A DNA stretch of 64,000 nucleotides from Mucilaginibacter xinganensis (GCA_026225055.1 JAMFSA010000191.1:47419-111418); one strand, 5' to 3'. Positions 50,945 through 60,719 are shown, counted from the first letter of the stretch. The notes: generated by a model not told the origin, from the sequence alone. Numbers and translations: made by a program.

Positions 50945-52630
50945 ATGAAACCGCTAAAAACTATATCATGCGTATTAGTCCTTTCAGGGCTATTGTTCTC
51001 AGCATGTAAAAAGAATTTTCTCGATCTAAATCCAACAGACCGTTTAACAAATAAATCCATAACATCTGATACATCATTATTTGAAGCCTATGTAATAAAC
51101 AGATATTTAGGCGAACAAGTAGGGAATAATGAAGGTGAGGGATCGCCTCCGGGATTTGGACGTGGCTTTGAATATGCTATGGCCAGTTCGGTTACCGATG
51201 AATCAATGTATAACACCGATAATGGTTCATGGTTAATTGAGCAGGGACAGATGGCTGCAAATAATACCGGCTTTTTAGGTACCCTATATGCCCGTAGCTA
51301 TGCAGGCATACGCGATTGTAATTATGCATTAAGCCTTATTAACGGTCTTCCGCTAAGCACAGCACATAAGAACAGACTGATCGGCGAGCTTGAATTTATA
51401 CGTGCTTACAGATACCAGGATCTGATCCGTAACTATGGTGGCATAGTGCTGATAGGCGATCAGGTTAGCCAGTTAACTGATAACCTGCAAAATCCGGCAC
51501 TTTTTAAACGTGCTACTATACAGGAATCTATTGCATACGCTACAGCACAGCTTGATGACGCGGCAGCAAAATTGCCTTTAAATAATGATGCTACATGGGC
51601 ATTGGGTAGGGCAACCAAAGGGGCTGCGTTAGCACTTAAATCAAGGTTACTGTTATATGCAGCTAGTCCGTTATATAATGCAGGCACCTGGCAGGATGCG
51701 GCAGCCGCAGCTAAAGCTGTTATGGATTTGGGGAAATATACTTTATCTCAGAATGGTTACCAGCAGTTGTTTTTGTCGCCTAATGATAATGAGATCATTT
51801 TCGAACGTTTATTTGTGGTAAATACGGCCCGCCACGTTTGTATGGAAATATCAAACGGTCCCAATGGTTACGACGGCTGGGCTGGTAATACACCATACCA
51901 AAACCTGGTAGATGCTTATCAGATGAATAATGGTAAAGCTATTACTGATCCCGCATCAGGTTATGATCCGCAAAACCCGTATATAAACCGCGATCCTCGG
52001 TTTTATGCTACCATTTTGTACAATAAGGCACCTTATAGAAATAGTACTGTTGATGTTTATCTTCCGGGTGGAAAAGATAGCAACCAGGGGCCATCAAACT
52101 GGAATGCCAGCCAGACAGGTTATTATCTGAGGAAATTTATGAATGATGCCTATCCTATCGATAATCCATGGAGCGTAGCTGGTGGTCAGCCATGGATCTA
52201 TATGCGATACGCCGAAATATTGCTCAATTATGCAGAAGCTCAGAACGAAGCATCAGGGCCTGACGCGACTGTTTACGCAGCTATCAATAGTATCAGGGCA
52301 AGGGCATCTGTAAATATGCCGGCTTTACCTGGCGGCTTATCACAAACTGATATGCGTACAGCAATTCAAAATGAAAGACAAATTGAGCTTGCTTTTGAAG
52401 AGCAACGTTTTTATGATGTGCGCAGATGGAAAATTGCCACGCAAACAGAAAATGTGCCGGCGTATGGCGTAAGTGTTACAGTTAATGCTGCAAATCCATC
52501 AGGTTATACTTATACCAGGAAAATAGCATTGGCTAACCGTTCTTTCCTGCCACAGCATTATTGGCTGCCTATACCATTAACTGAAATACAGGCATCCGGT
52601 GGTCAGCTACAACAAAACCCAGGCTATTAA
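50945..52630 (+). CDS. SusD/RagB-family surface glycan-binding lipoprotein
   Basis: I choose the ATG at 50945 (MKPLKTISCVLVLSGLLFSACKK), which gives a lipoprotein signal with lipobox Cys about 21 residues in; the frame from 50921 would overlap susC and spoil the signal. SusD features are present: FLDLNPTDRLTN at the mature start, helical TPR-like repeats (GELEFIRAYRYQDLIRNYGG), and the C-terminal RARASVNMPALPGG ... NERQIELAFEEQRFYDVRRWK block. It is anchored on the cell surface and forms the lid of the SusC channel. Confidence 0.97.
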   Translation: MKPLKTISCVLVLSGLLFSACKKNFLDLNPTDRLTNKSITSDTSLFEAYVINRYLGEQVGNNEGEGSPPGFGRGFEYAMASSVTDESMYNTDNGSWLIEQGQMAANNTGFLGTLYARSYAGIRDCNYALSLINGLPLSTAHKNRLIGELEFIRAYRYQDLIRNYGGIVLIGDQVSQLTDNLQNPALFKRATIQESIAYATAQLDDAAAKLPLNNDATWALGRATKGAALALKSRLLLYAASPLYNAGTWQDAAAAAKAVMDLGKYTLSQNGYQQLFLSPNDNEIIFERLFVVNTARHVCMEISNGPNGYDGWAGNTPYQNLVDAYQMNNGKAITDPASGYDPQNPYINRDPRFYATILYNKAPYRNSTVDVYLPGGKDSNQGPSNWNASQTGYYLRKFMNDAYPIDNPWSVAGGQPWIYMRYAEILLNYAEAQNEASGPDATVYAAINSIRARASVNMPALPGGLSQTDMRTAIQNERQIELAFEEQRFYDVRRWKIATQTENVPAYGVSVTVNAANPSGYTYTRKIALANRSFLPQHYWLPIPLTEIQASGGQLQQNPGY

Positions 52631-52656
52631 GCCGACTAACACTCTTATACAATAAA

Positions 52657-52683
52657 GGAAGCCCTTAAACGGGCTTCCCTTTT
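52657..52683 (+). terminator. Hairpin after susD (terminator or attenuator)
   Basis: GGAAGCCC (52657-52664) and GGGCTTCC (52671-52678) form an 8-bp GC-rich stem with a 6-base loop, followed by CTTTT. It lies 27 bp past the susD stop and 45 bp before the GH5 gene. It could end most transcripts here and favour SusCD over the downstream enzymes. Confidence 0.75.
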
Positions 52684-52727
52684 ATACTCATGTCTAAAAC
52701 AAATTTTAAAACCTAAAACTTGATATT

Positions 52728-54212
52728 ATGAGAAGAGTTATTTATTTGATTTTATGCTCCGGGTTATTAATGGCCGGTTGTAAAAAGGATGAGGTTACTA
52801 AAGTTACTCCTGTTGCTACTACGGGCCAGTCGGCAAAGGGTACAAAAACCCTAAGCTTAACCGCGGGCCAGGCTTTACGAGGGGTTAACTGGGCGTGTGA
52901 TGGTGATAATTTTAGCGATACTATATTGGTGTTAAGTGGTTTAACATCATCTGATAGTTATGCTACAGTAACTTCTAAAGCGACTGCGATACTTTCGGGA
53001 ATACAAACTAACACAGGAGCAAATACTATCCGTATCCCGCTTAATTACTCCACGGTATCAACAAGTTGGTGGAACTCCTATACCGGAGTTATTGACGAAG
53101 CAGTAAGCAAGGGAATGAATGTGATAGTGGGTTACTGGGAAGGAGCATCATCAGAGGATGGTTTAATTGACAACACTACCCAATTTTGGTCGATGTGGCA
53201 AACCGTGGTAAATAAATACGGCACCAACTCACATGTGTACTTTGAAATATTTAATGAGCCGCATGGGTACACCTTATCAGCATGGACAACCATTTGCGCG
53301 CAATGGCTAAGCAATTATCCAACCGTACCGCAGGGGCATATCCTTATTGATGGTACATCTTATGCGCAGGATATTACCGGTGTAGGTGCCGACAGCCGCT
53401 TTACCAGTTGTCTATTGTCCATACATGATTATACATTTTTCAGTAGTGGTGGCCTTACTACAGCTGCCCAATGGGAAAGCAGGCTTGCAGGTAATGTGGG
53501 CAGTTATGGTAGCCGTGCTGTGTTGACAGAGTTTGGCGATACCATGAACAGCAGCATAAATTATACCGGTGCAATTGGCGGCAGCCAGGATAACGCTTAC
53601 ATACAAGGGATGACTAATGAAGTGCGCACTTTGGGCATGGGCGCTGTATACTGGCCGGGCGTTCGTAACGGTGATAGTTATGCTATGGAATCACTTAGTG
53701 GTACCACGCTTGCAAATACAAATGTATCGGGCTTAAGCCGGTTACAATATGCATGGGGTGTAGGTACAGGGGGTACTGATGTCTTTTATTCAGGCGCTTA
53801 CTATCGTTTTCTGAATGTGAACAGTGGTGAGGCACTTGATGTGAACAGCGCTTCTACGGCCAGTGGTGCGGCTATTATTCAATGGCCACAAAATGGCGGT
53901 AACAACCAGCAATGGGTAATTACCGCCGATGGCAGTTATTACGAAATCAAGAACAGGAACAGTGGCGATGTGCTTGATGTTAGCGGCGCATCAACAGCCA
54001 GTGGTGCAAATGTTATTCAATATCCATGGTCGGGGGCTAATAACCAACAATGGCAGCTTACCGCTGTATCAACTGATGTATACAAAGTTACAAATCGCAA
54101 CAGTGGCGATGTGCTGGATGTAAACGGCGCATCAACCACAAATGGTGCGGGGATTATTCAGTGGCCATCCAACAGTGCCACTAACCAGCAATGGCAAATT
54201 GTACAACAATAA
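52728..54212 (+). CDS. GH5 endo-glycanase with C-terminal ricin-type (CBM13) lectin domain, lipoprotein
   Basis: The protein has 494 residues. LLMAGCKKDE gives a lipobox with Cys 18, and the KKDE after it resembles the lipoprotein surface-export signal of Bacteroidota, so it is probably on the cell surface. The GH5 barrel (~45-345) has acid/base Glu 177 in FEIFNEPHG and nucleophile Glu 268 in VLTEFGD. Residues ~360-494 are a beta-trefoil of three repeats, each with a LDV segment and a QQW motif (QQWVI, QQWQL, QQWQI). It is the likely surface enzyme making the first cuts in the polymer imported by the neighbouring SusCD; the subfamily and polymer are not determined. Confidence 0.93.
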   Translation: MRRVIYLILCSGLLMAGCKKDEVTKVTPVATTGQSAKGTKTLSLTAGQALRGVNWACDGDNFSDTILVLSGLTSSDSYATVTSKATAILSGIQTNTGANTIRIPLNYSTVSTSWWNSYTGVIDEAVSKGMNVIVGYWEGASSEDGLIDNTTQFWSMWQTVVNKYGTNSHVYFEIFNEPHGYTLSAWTTICAQWLSNYPTVPQGHILIDGTSYAQDITGVGADSRFTSCLLSIHDYTFFSSGGLTTAAQWESRLAGNVGSYGSRAVLTEFGDTMNSSINYTGAIGGSQDNAYIQGMTNEVRTLGMGAVYWPGVRNGDSYAMESLSGTTLANTNVSGLSRLQYAWGVGTGGTDVFYSGAYYRFLNVNSGEALDVNSASTASGAAIIQWPQNGGNNQQWVITADGSYYEIKNRNSGDVLDVSGASTASGANVIQYPWSGANNQQWQLTAVSTDVYKVTNRNSGDVLDVNGASTTNGAGIIQWPSNSATNQQWQIVQQ

Positions 54213-54220
54213 AATAAACA

Positions 54221-54261
54221 AGCATGGTATTGCAGCACTAAAGCTGCAATGCCATGCTTTT
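54221..54261 (+). terminator. Intrinsic terminator between GH5 and GH30
   Basis: A 16-bp stem (54221-54236 with 54243-54258, one G-U pair) has a 6-base loop and ends in TTTT. It begins 9 bp after the GH5 stop. An ATG at 54254 lies inside its right arm. Confidence 0.85.
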
Positions 54262-54268
54262 AAATATA

Positions 54269-55810
54269 ATGATAACTAATTTTATAAAAAGACTTACACC
54301 GGTAATTGCGCTATTAGTGCTTAATTGCAGTTTTGCAAAAAGCCAGGATAGTGTTGTTACTGTAAATATCGATCTGGCCAAAACCTATCAGCATATTGAT
54401 AATTTTGGCGCGTCGGATGCATGGTCGTGCCAGTTTATTGGCAATTGGCCAAAAGAAAAAACGAATAAAATAGCCGACCTTTTTTTTAGTAAGGATACGC
54501 TTGCCGATGGTTCGCCCAAAGGTATTGCCTTATCATTATGGCGGTTTAATATAGGCGCGGGCAGCGCACAACAGGCAGATAGCAGTGGCATTAAGAACGA
54601 ATGGCGCCGTGCCGCATCATTTTTAAATGCTGATGGTACTTACAACTGGGGAAACCAGGCCGGACAGGAATGGTTTTTAAAGGCGGCTAAAGAACGTGGC
54701 GTTAAGCAGTTTTTGGGTTTTGTAAATAGCCCGCCGGTTAATTTTACTGTGAATGGTAAAGCATATGCCACGGGCGGAAAAACAAATCTTTCAGCCGGTA
54801 AATACGATGCTTATGCAGATTACCTGGCTACCGTGGTAAAAGGTGTTAAAAAAACAACGGGTATTGAGTTTAACTACATCAGCCCTGTAAATGAACCGCA
54901 GTGGGATTGGAGTGATGGCGGCCAGGAAGGTTGTCCATATACTAATGCCGAAATAGCCGGTTTGGTACGATCAATCGACAAATCATTCACTCAAAATAAA
55001 GTTCAATCAAAAATATTAGTTGGCGAAGCAGGTAGTATCACCTACCTGTTTTCAGCAGCCGACAAACCAGCCAAAGGGAACCAGATCAATGATTTTTTTA
55101 AACAGGGTTCTCCCGATTATATCGGCGGATTGAAGAATGTAAATAAAACTATCATGGCGCACAGCTATTTTACTACATCGCCTATGGCAACAGCCATAAA
55201 ATTGCGGCAGCAGTTAACGCAGGCTGTAAGTGATATCCCGGGATTATCTTATTCGGAATCGGAATACTGCATCCTCGGCAATAATGCCGGTGAAATAGAC
55301 GGCAATAAGCGCGATCTGGGGATTGATGCGGCTTTATACCTGGCAAGGGTTATTCATACCGATCTTACTGCGGCCAATGCCTCAGCCTGGCAATGGTGGA
55401 CAGCCATTTCCCCCGTTGATTATAAGGATGGCCTCATCTACGTAGATAAAAACAAAACCGATGGTAATTATTATACCAGTAAAATGCTTTGGGCCATGGG
55501 TAATTACAGCAGGTTCATCAGGCCGGGAGCTTTGCGGATTGATGCAAATACTGCCGGGGAATCCTCATTAAAAAGCCCATTGCTGATATCAGCTTTTAAA
55601 GATGGTAAAAAGCTTATCGTAGTAATTATTAATAACAATACCGGGGATGTGGCCGTGAACTTAAATACCGGTAGTATTAAAATAGCAAATGCAAGGGCGT
55701 ACATCACATCAGCATCGGCAGACCTGCATTCGGAGAATGTGATTAAGAACCAAAGTTCAATAGTAATCAATGGAAAATCAATAACCACAATAACCGGAAT
55801 CATTCAATAG
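54269..55810 (+). CDS. GH30-family endo-glycanase, GH30_5-like (probable beta-1,6-galactanase)
   Basis: The start is set at 54269 because the upstream ATG (54254) is buried in the terminator stem and MITNFIKRLTPVIALLVLN gives a clean signal peptide (to AKSQ). The barrel plus side beta-domain of GH30 is seen, with acid/base Glu 209 in SPVNEPQW and the nucleophile in SYSESEYC (Glu 330/332). The opening HIDNFGASDAWSCQ is of the type found in GH30_5 endo-beta-1,6-galactanases. With GH2 and GH35 beta-galactosidases downstream this suits arabinogalactan side chains. Xylan- or glucan-active GH30 enzymes remain alternatives. Confidence 0.88.
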   Translation: MITNFIKRLTPVIALLVLNCSFAKSQDSVVTVNIDLAKTYQHIDNFGASDAWSCQFIGNWPKEKTNKIADLFFSKDTLADGSPKGIALSLWRFNIGAGSAQQADSSGIKNEWRRAASFLNADGTYNWGNQAGQEWFLKAAKERGVKQFLGFVNSPPVNFTVNGKAYATGGKTNLSAGKYDAYADYLATVVKGVKKTTGIEFNYISPVNEPQWDWSDGGQEGCPYTNAEIAGLVRSIDKSFTQNKVQSKILVGEAGSITYLFSAADKPAKGNQINDFFKQGSPDYIGGLKNVNKTIMAHSYFTTSPMATAIKLRQQLTQAVSDIPGLSYSESEYCILGNNAGEIDGNKRDLGIDAALYLARVIHTDLTAANASAWQWWTAISPVDYKDGLIYVDKNKTDGNYYTSKMLWAMGNYSRFIRPGALRIDANTAGESSLKSPLLISAFKDGKKLIVVIINNNTGDVAVNLNTGSIKIANARAYITSASADLHSENVIKNQSSIVINGKSITTITGIIQ

Positions 55811-55824
55811 CACATATACATCCA

Positions 55825-58257
55825 ATGAAAAATAATAAATCCTATATCTTTTATCTGTTTATCATCTTGCTGTTACCCCAGGCATTAAGAGCGCAAACTA
55901 ATGTTGGCACTCCCGTTTTATTTAATGATGCCTGGCTGTTTCACAAAGGTGATATTACAGGTGGCGATACAGGAGGGCCTGCAAACACCCAGTGGCGATC
56001 AGTGCAATTACCGCATGATTGGAGCATTGAAGAACCTTTCAGCGAAGATTGGGCAAGCGCTACAGGCTATTTGCCCGGTGGCATCGGCTGGTATAAGAAA
56101 ACTTTTACCGCTAATAAAAACTGGACCGCCAAACAGGTGTACATTTATTTTGATGGTGTATATAAGAATAGCGAAGTATGGATAAACGGGCATTTATTAG
56201 GCAAAAGGCCAAGCGGTTTTGTTCCGTTTCAATATGAAATATCGCCATACCTGAACTACAAAGGTGCAAACACAATTACTGTAAAAGTTGATCACAGCGA
56301 GTTTGCCGATTCCAGGTGGTATACTGGGTCGGGTATTTACCGCAATGTTTATCTTATTGTTAAAAACCCGGTGCATGTTGGGTTGTGGGATGTAGCTTTT
56401 ACAACTCCTGAGGTATCAGCAAGTAAATCTACAATAAAAGTTAAGGTAACAGTTACTAACAGTAAACCGTTAACCACAAGTGTTAATCTTAAAGTTAATT
56501 TGCTTGATTCGTTAGGAAAAGTTGTCGCGACTGTTCAAAAATCGCTTGCAGCAAAAAAAGGGGAGAATGAGGTTACTTTCAATAGTCAGGTAGCATCACC
56601 TCAACTATGGAGTATTGAACACCCTTACTTATATCAACTGCAGGTGTGGGTATTACAAAATGGCAAGCTTATCGACCAGGTAAACCAGCAGGCCGGTATC
56701 CGCAGCATTCGATTTGATAAAGATAAAGGGTTCTTTTTAAATGACAAAAGTACCAAGATAAAAGGTGTATGTATTCATGACGACGCGGGTGCGCTGGGTG
56801 TTGCTGTGCCTGAGGAAGTTTGGGTGCGCAGGCTTAAGATCTTAAAAGAAGCAGGCATAAACGCGCTGCGCCTGAGCCATAACCCTCATGCTGATTACCT
56901 GTACAAACTTGCCGACGAAATGGGCTTTTTAGTGATGGATGAGGCTTTTGATGAGTGGGAGATAGGCAAAAATAAATGGGTTAAGGGCTGGAACGTAGGG
57001 ACACCTTCAAAAGACGGTTATCATGAATATTTTAAAGAATGGGCCGACCGTGATTTGGGTGATATGATCCTGCGGGACAGGAATCACCCATCCATTATTA
57101 TGTGGAGTATCGGTAATGAGATTGATTACCCTAATGATCCTTATAGCAATGAGGTATTAAACACAGGCACCAACCCGCAGATATATGGTAAGGGCTTTTT
57201 ACCCGATCACCCACCTGCAAGCGGACTTACGTTTATTGCAAAACAATTGGTTAAGGTGGTAAAATCGATAGACCAGTCGCGCCCGGTTACCGCTGCACTG
57301 GCGGGGGTAGTAATGTCGAACGAAGTTGGTTATCCGGAAGTGTTGGACATTGTAGGCTACAATTACCAGGAATACCGCTATCCCGAAGATCATAAAAAGT
57401 ATCCGGAGCGTGTGATCTATGGTAGCGAGAACAATATGCGGAAACAGGCCTGGGATGCGGTTGATACCAATGCTTACATCTCGGCGCAATTTCTCTGGAC
57501 GGGTATAGATTACATGGGCGAAGCAGGTAAATGGCCACAACGAAGCAATGGCGCCGGGCTATTGGATTTGGCTGGGTTTAAAAAGCTGGGATACTATTAC
57601 AGGCAAAGCCTTTGGGCCGATAAGCCTATGGTATATCTTGTAAGCAGAGAAATTACTCCAGCAGATAGTAACCGTCGTAACCGATGGGAAATGAACCCGG
57701 CATGGGACTGGCAGCCGGGTAATAAAATACAGGTTGAATGCTACACCAATTGCCAGGAAGCCGAACTCTTCTTAAACGGGCAATCACTTGGTAAAAAATC
57801 AAGGGCACAAGCAAAAGGGCAGATTCCACAATGGGATGTAGATTACCAGCCCGGAGAATTGTTGGTTAAAGGCTACAATAATGGTGTTGAGGTAAGCAGT
57901 TATGTCATTAAAACCGCTGGTGAGGCCGCAAAAATTAGTGTTGTTGCTGATAAAACTACGTTCAAAGCAAACACAAAAGGATTAAGTCAGCTTGAAATAC
58001 AAATAACTGATGATAAAGGCAACCCGGTTTACAGCGCTGCCGATGAGATCAGTGTTGAACTAACCGGCCAGGCACGTTTACTGGGGTTGGAAAGCGGCAG
58101 CCTGAGCAGCCATGAGAGCTATCAAGCTAATAAAAGGAATGCCTTACATGGGCGGCTTCTTGCTTATATACAAACCGCTGGTAAGCCCGGTAAAGTACAG
58201 GTAAACATCAGCGCAAAAAATCTTAAACCGGCAACGGTTCTATTAACTGTTCAATAA
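55825..58257 (+). CDS. GH2 beta-galactosidase-type enzyme with C-terminal DUF4982 and Ig-like domains
   Basis: This 810-residue exported protein (signal to LRAQ ~24) has a sugar-binding domain (~30-185), an Ig-like domain (~190-295) and a TIM barrel (~300-600) with acid/base Glu 432 in SIGNEIDYP and nucleophile Glu 535 in YGSENN. A DUF4982-like segment (~640-720, EAELFLNGQSLGKK) and a final Ig-like domain follow. It lacks the LacZ small-chain domain of the GH2 at 15267. It lies 14 bp after GH30 and 30 bp before GH35, and probably trims galacto-oligosaccharides in the periplasm. Confidence 0.93.
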   Translation: MKNNKSYIFYLFIILLLPQALRAQTNVGTPVLFNDAWLFHKGDITGGDTGGPANTQWRSVQLPHDWSIEEPFSEDWASATGYLPGGIGWYKKTFTANKNWTAKQVYIYFDGVYKNSEVWINGHLLGKRPSGFVPFQYEISPYLNYKGANTITVKVDHSEFADSRWYTGSGIYRNVYLIVKNPVHVGLWDVAFTTPEVSASKSTIKVKVTVTNSKPLTTSVNLKVNLLDSLGKVVATVQKSLAAKKGENEVTFNSQVASPQLWSIEHPYLYQLQVWVLQNGKLIDQVNQQAGIRSIRFDKDKGFFLNDKSTKIKGVCIHDDAGALGVAVPEEVWVRRLKILKEAGINALRLSHNPHADYLYKLADEMGFLVMDEAFDEWEIGKNKWVKGWNVGTPSKDGYHEYFKEWADRDLGDMILRDRNHPSIIMWSIGNEIDYPNDPYSNEVLNTGTNPQIYGKGFLPDHPPASGLTFIAKQLVKVVKSIDQSRPVTAALAGVVMSNEVGYPEVLDIVGYNYQEYRYPEDHKKYPERVIYGSENNMRKQAWDAVDTNAYISAQFLWTGIDYMGEAGKWPQRSNGAGLLDLAGFKKLGYYYRQSLWADKPMVYLVSREITPADSNRRNRWEMNPAWDWQPGNKIQVECYTNCQEAELFLNGQSLGKKSRAQAKGQIPQWDVDYQPGELLVKGYNNGVEVSSYVIKTAGEAAKISVVADKTTFKANTKGLSQLEIQITDDKGNPVYSAADEISVELTGQARLLGLESGSLSSHESYQANKRNALHGRLLAYIQTAGKPGKVQVNISAKNLKPATVLLTVQ

Positions 58258-58287
58258 CATATTTTATAATATATAGTACTACTCCCA

Positions 58288-60111
58288 ATGGCCTTTAAAA
58301 AAACACTTATTTTTTCTTTAATACTGCTCTTAGCTTTTAGCCTTAAAGCTCAAAAAGCACCCCACACATTTACACTAAGCGACTCCGCATTTTTATTGGA
58401 TGGGAAACCCTTTCAGATGATTTCGGGTGAAATGCATTACCCGCGTGTACCGCGTGAAGCCTGGCGTGCCCGCATGAAAATGGCCAAAGCTATGGGGCTG
58501 AATACGATAGGTACTTATGTGTTCTGGAACCTGCACGAACCCCAGAAAGGCAAATTTGATTTCAGTGGGAATAATGACGTGGCAGAATTTGTTAAAATAG
58601 CCAAAGAAGAAGGCTTATGGGTGATATTAAGACCCAGCCCGTACGTATGCGCCGAATGGGAATTTGGCGGCTACCCGTATTGGCTGCAAAATGAAAAAGG
58701 ATTAATAGTACGCAGCAAGGAAGAAAAATACTTGAAAGAATACGAAACCTATATAAAAGAAGTAGGCAAGCAACTGGCCCCGCTGCAGGTTAACCACGGC
58801 GGCAATATCTTAATGGTACAAATTGAGAACGAATATGGCTCATACGGCAGCGATAAAGAATACCTGTCTATAAACCAGCGCTTATTTAAGGAGGCAGGCT
58901 TTGACGGTTTACTTTATACATGCGATCCCCCCGAAGCAATAGTAAATGGGCATTTGCCCGGTCTTTTAGCTGCTATCAATGGGATAGATGATCCTGCAAA
59001 AGTGAAAAAGATAATAGCTGATAATCACGATGGCAAGGGCCCTTTCTATATAGCTGAATGGTACCCGGCCTGGTTCGACTGGTGGGGAACTGCACACCAC
59101 ACCGTACCGGCAGAGAAATATACCGGCAGGTTGGATAGTGTGCTGTCAGCCGGGCTCTCTATTAATATGTACATGTTCCATGGTGGTACCACACGAGGCT
59201 TTATGAATGGTGCCAATTACGATGATAGTCACCCTTATGAGCCGCAGATCAGCAGTTATGATTACGATGCGCCACTGGATGAAGCGGGTAACGCCACGCA
59301 TAAGTTTATGTTGTTTAGGAGTGTTATTGCTAAACACCTGTCTGCAGGGCAAACACTGCCGCCTGTACCGGCCATTAAGCCAACCATTGCCATAAATAAT
59401 ATAAAACTTAACCAATCAGCAGGACTATTGGATATTCTGCCGAAACCGGTAATAAACAAAACACCACTAACTTTTGAGGAACTGAATCAGGATTATGGGT
59501 TTGTATTATATCAAACTACCCTCACCGGCGGCAAAACCGGCACACTTGAGTTGAATGAGCTGCGTGATTACGCGGTGATCATGGTAAACGGCAAAAGGGC
59601 AGGGGTGCTCGACCGCAGGCATAACCAGAACAGCATACAACTTACCCTGCCGAAAGGTAAAGTAAAGCTGGATATATTGGTTGAAAACCTTGGCCGGATC
59701 AACTTCGGGCCATATTTGCTGAAGAACAAAAAAGGTATAACCGAGAATGTGAAGTTTGATGGCAAAGAAGTTTATAACTGGGCCATGTACAGTTTGCCAT
59801 TTAAGCAGGTAAACAATATTACCTATACCAATAAAAAAGTAGCCAATTTACCAGTTGTAAGAAAGGGCAGTTTCCAGTTATCAAAGGTAGGGGATACTTA
59901 CCTGGATATGAGCCATTGGGGTAAAGGCGTAGTATGGATAAACGGTCATAGCCTGGGCAGGTACTGGTCGGTTGGCCCACAGCAAACATTGTACGTACCG
60001 GTGGAGTGGCTGAAGAAAGGTAATAATGATATTGTAGTGCTTGAATTACTGGATAGCGATAAAAATGCGTTGAACAGTACTAAAGCGCCCATCTTAAACA
60101 AATTGCAATAA
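58288..60111 (+). CDS. GH35 beta-galactosidase
   Basis: This 607-residue exported enzyme (signal to LKAQ ~22) has the GH35 barrel: SGEMHYPRVPREAWRARM, GLNTIGTYVFWNLHEP, acid/base Glu 182 in QIENEYGSYG and nucleophile Glu 257 in IAEWYPAWFD. C-terminal jelly-roll domains (~400-600) end in VVWINGHSLGRYWSVGPQQTLYVP. It removes terminal beta-galactose exo-wise and complements the GH2 just upstream. It is the last gene of the unit and is followed by a strong terminator. Confidence 0.96.
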   Translation: MAFKKTLIFSLILLLAFSLKAQKAPHTFTLSDSAFLLDGKPFQMISGEMHYPRVPREAWRARMKMAKAMGLNTIGTYVFWNLHEPQKGKFDFSGNNDVAEFVKIAKEEGLWVILRPSPYVCAEWEFGGYPYWLQNEKGLIVRSKEEKYLKEYETYIKEVGKQLAPLQVNHGGNILMVQIENEYGSYGSDKEYLSINQRLFKEAGFDGLLYTCDPPEAIVNGHLPGLLAAINGIDDPAKVKKIIADNHDGKGPFYIAEWYPAWFDWWGTAHHTVPAEKYTGRLDSVLSAGLSINMYMFHGGTTRGFMNGANYDDSHPYEPQISSYDYDAPLDEAGNATHKFMLFRSVIAKHLSAGQTLPPVPAIKPTIAINNIKLNQSAGLLDILPKPVINKTPLTFEELNQDYGFVLYQTTLTGGKTGTLELNELRDYAVIMVNGKRAGVLDRRHNQNSIQLTLPKGKVKLDILVENLGRINFGPYLLKNKKGITENVKFDGKEVYNWAMYSLPFKQVNNITYTNKKVANLPVVRKGSFQLSKVGDTYLDMSHWGKGVVWINGHSLGRYWSVGPQQTLYVPVEWLKKGNNDIVVLELLDSDKNALNSTKAPILNKLQ

Positions 60112-60223
60112 CTGGCAATGCGTCAGAAGTAATTCAATATAAGATAGGTTATATCAATATGTAAGAAATTTGTAAGTGTGGTTACTTATAAATTGGTTGG
60201 TGCTTAGTTTAGCACTTAGAGTT

Positions 60224-60258
60224 AACCCAGGGTAGCAGAAGCTGCCCTGGGTTTTTTT
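60224..60258 (+). terminator. Strong intrinsic terminator after GH35
   Basis: A 13-bp stem (60224-60236 with 60241-60253, one G-T wobble) closes a 4-base loop and runs into seven Ts (60252-60258). It ends the susCD-GH35 transcription unit. Confidence 0.9.
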
Positions 60259-60411
60259 ATGTCCGCAGGATTAATTTTCAGGGGCATTTTTTGAAAAGAT
60301 AATCCAGGGATCTCTCTCTCATTTAGCTAATTTCCTGAACAAATAACTCTTTTTATAAGCAGACGATTAATAGAAATGGGTGATCATATGATGAAAAATA
60401 TACTAATTTAT

Positions 60412-60425
60412 TGCAATCGATTACA
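60412..60425. promoter_or_regulatory. LacI-type palindrome TGCAATCGATTACA
   Basis: This is a 14-bp near-palindrome with a central CG, one base from the perfect copy at 60706. The form TGCAANCGNTTGCA is a familiar LacI/GalR-family operator pattern. Confidence 0.55.
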
Positions 60426-60705
60426 AAATTATCATTGCTTTTACACCATTCTTGTTTTATAAGTTATCAATCTTAATTTCTTTTTATCTTTTAATAACGC
60501 ATCAAAACTACAGGATATGGAAAAGATATGATAGTTATTTGCTTAGTAAAAGTTGAAAAAAAGCTAATTTTCTATACAAATATAGCTATATAAGGTATTT
60601 TATTGTTTTTTAACAATTATTTGAGAGTTGTGTTCGGGCTGTGTAAATATTATAAGTCAGCGATATTTCTTCTTGATGAAAAATGATTTTGTGAAAAATA
60701 TTTTT

Positions 60706-60719
60706 TGCAATCGATTGCA
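60706..60719. promoter_or_regulatory. LacI-type perfect palindrome TGCAATCGATTGCA
   Basis: This is a 14-bp perfect palindrome about 313 bp before the susC start and 294 bp (centre to centre, 28 helical turns) from the copy at 60412. It differs from the AACGTT-centred operators of the uronate regulon, so another regulator is implied. Confidence 0.6.

Noticed and set aside
53790..54212. CRISPR-like or tandem DNA repeat
   Set aside because: The periodicity comes from the three beta-trefoil units of a lectin domain in a coding sequence; no true CRISPR array occurs in the window.
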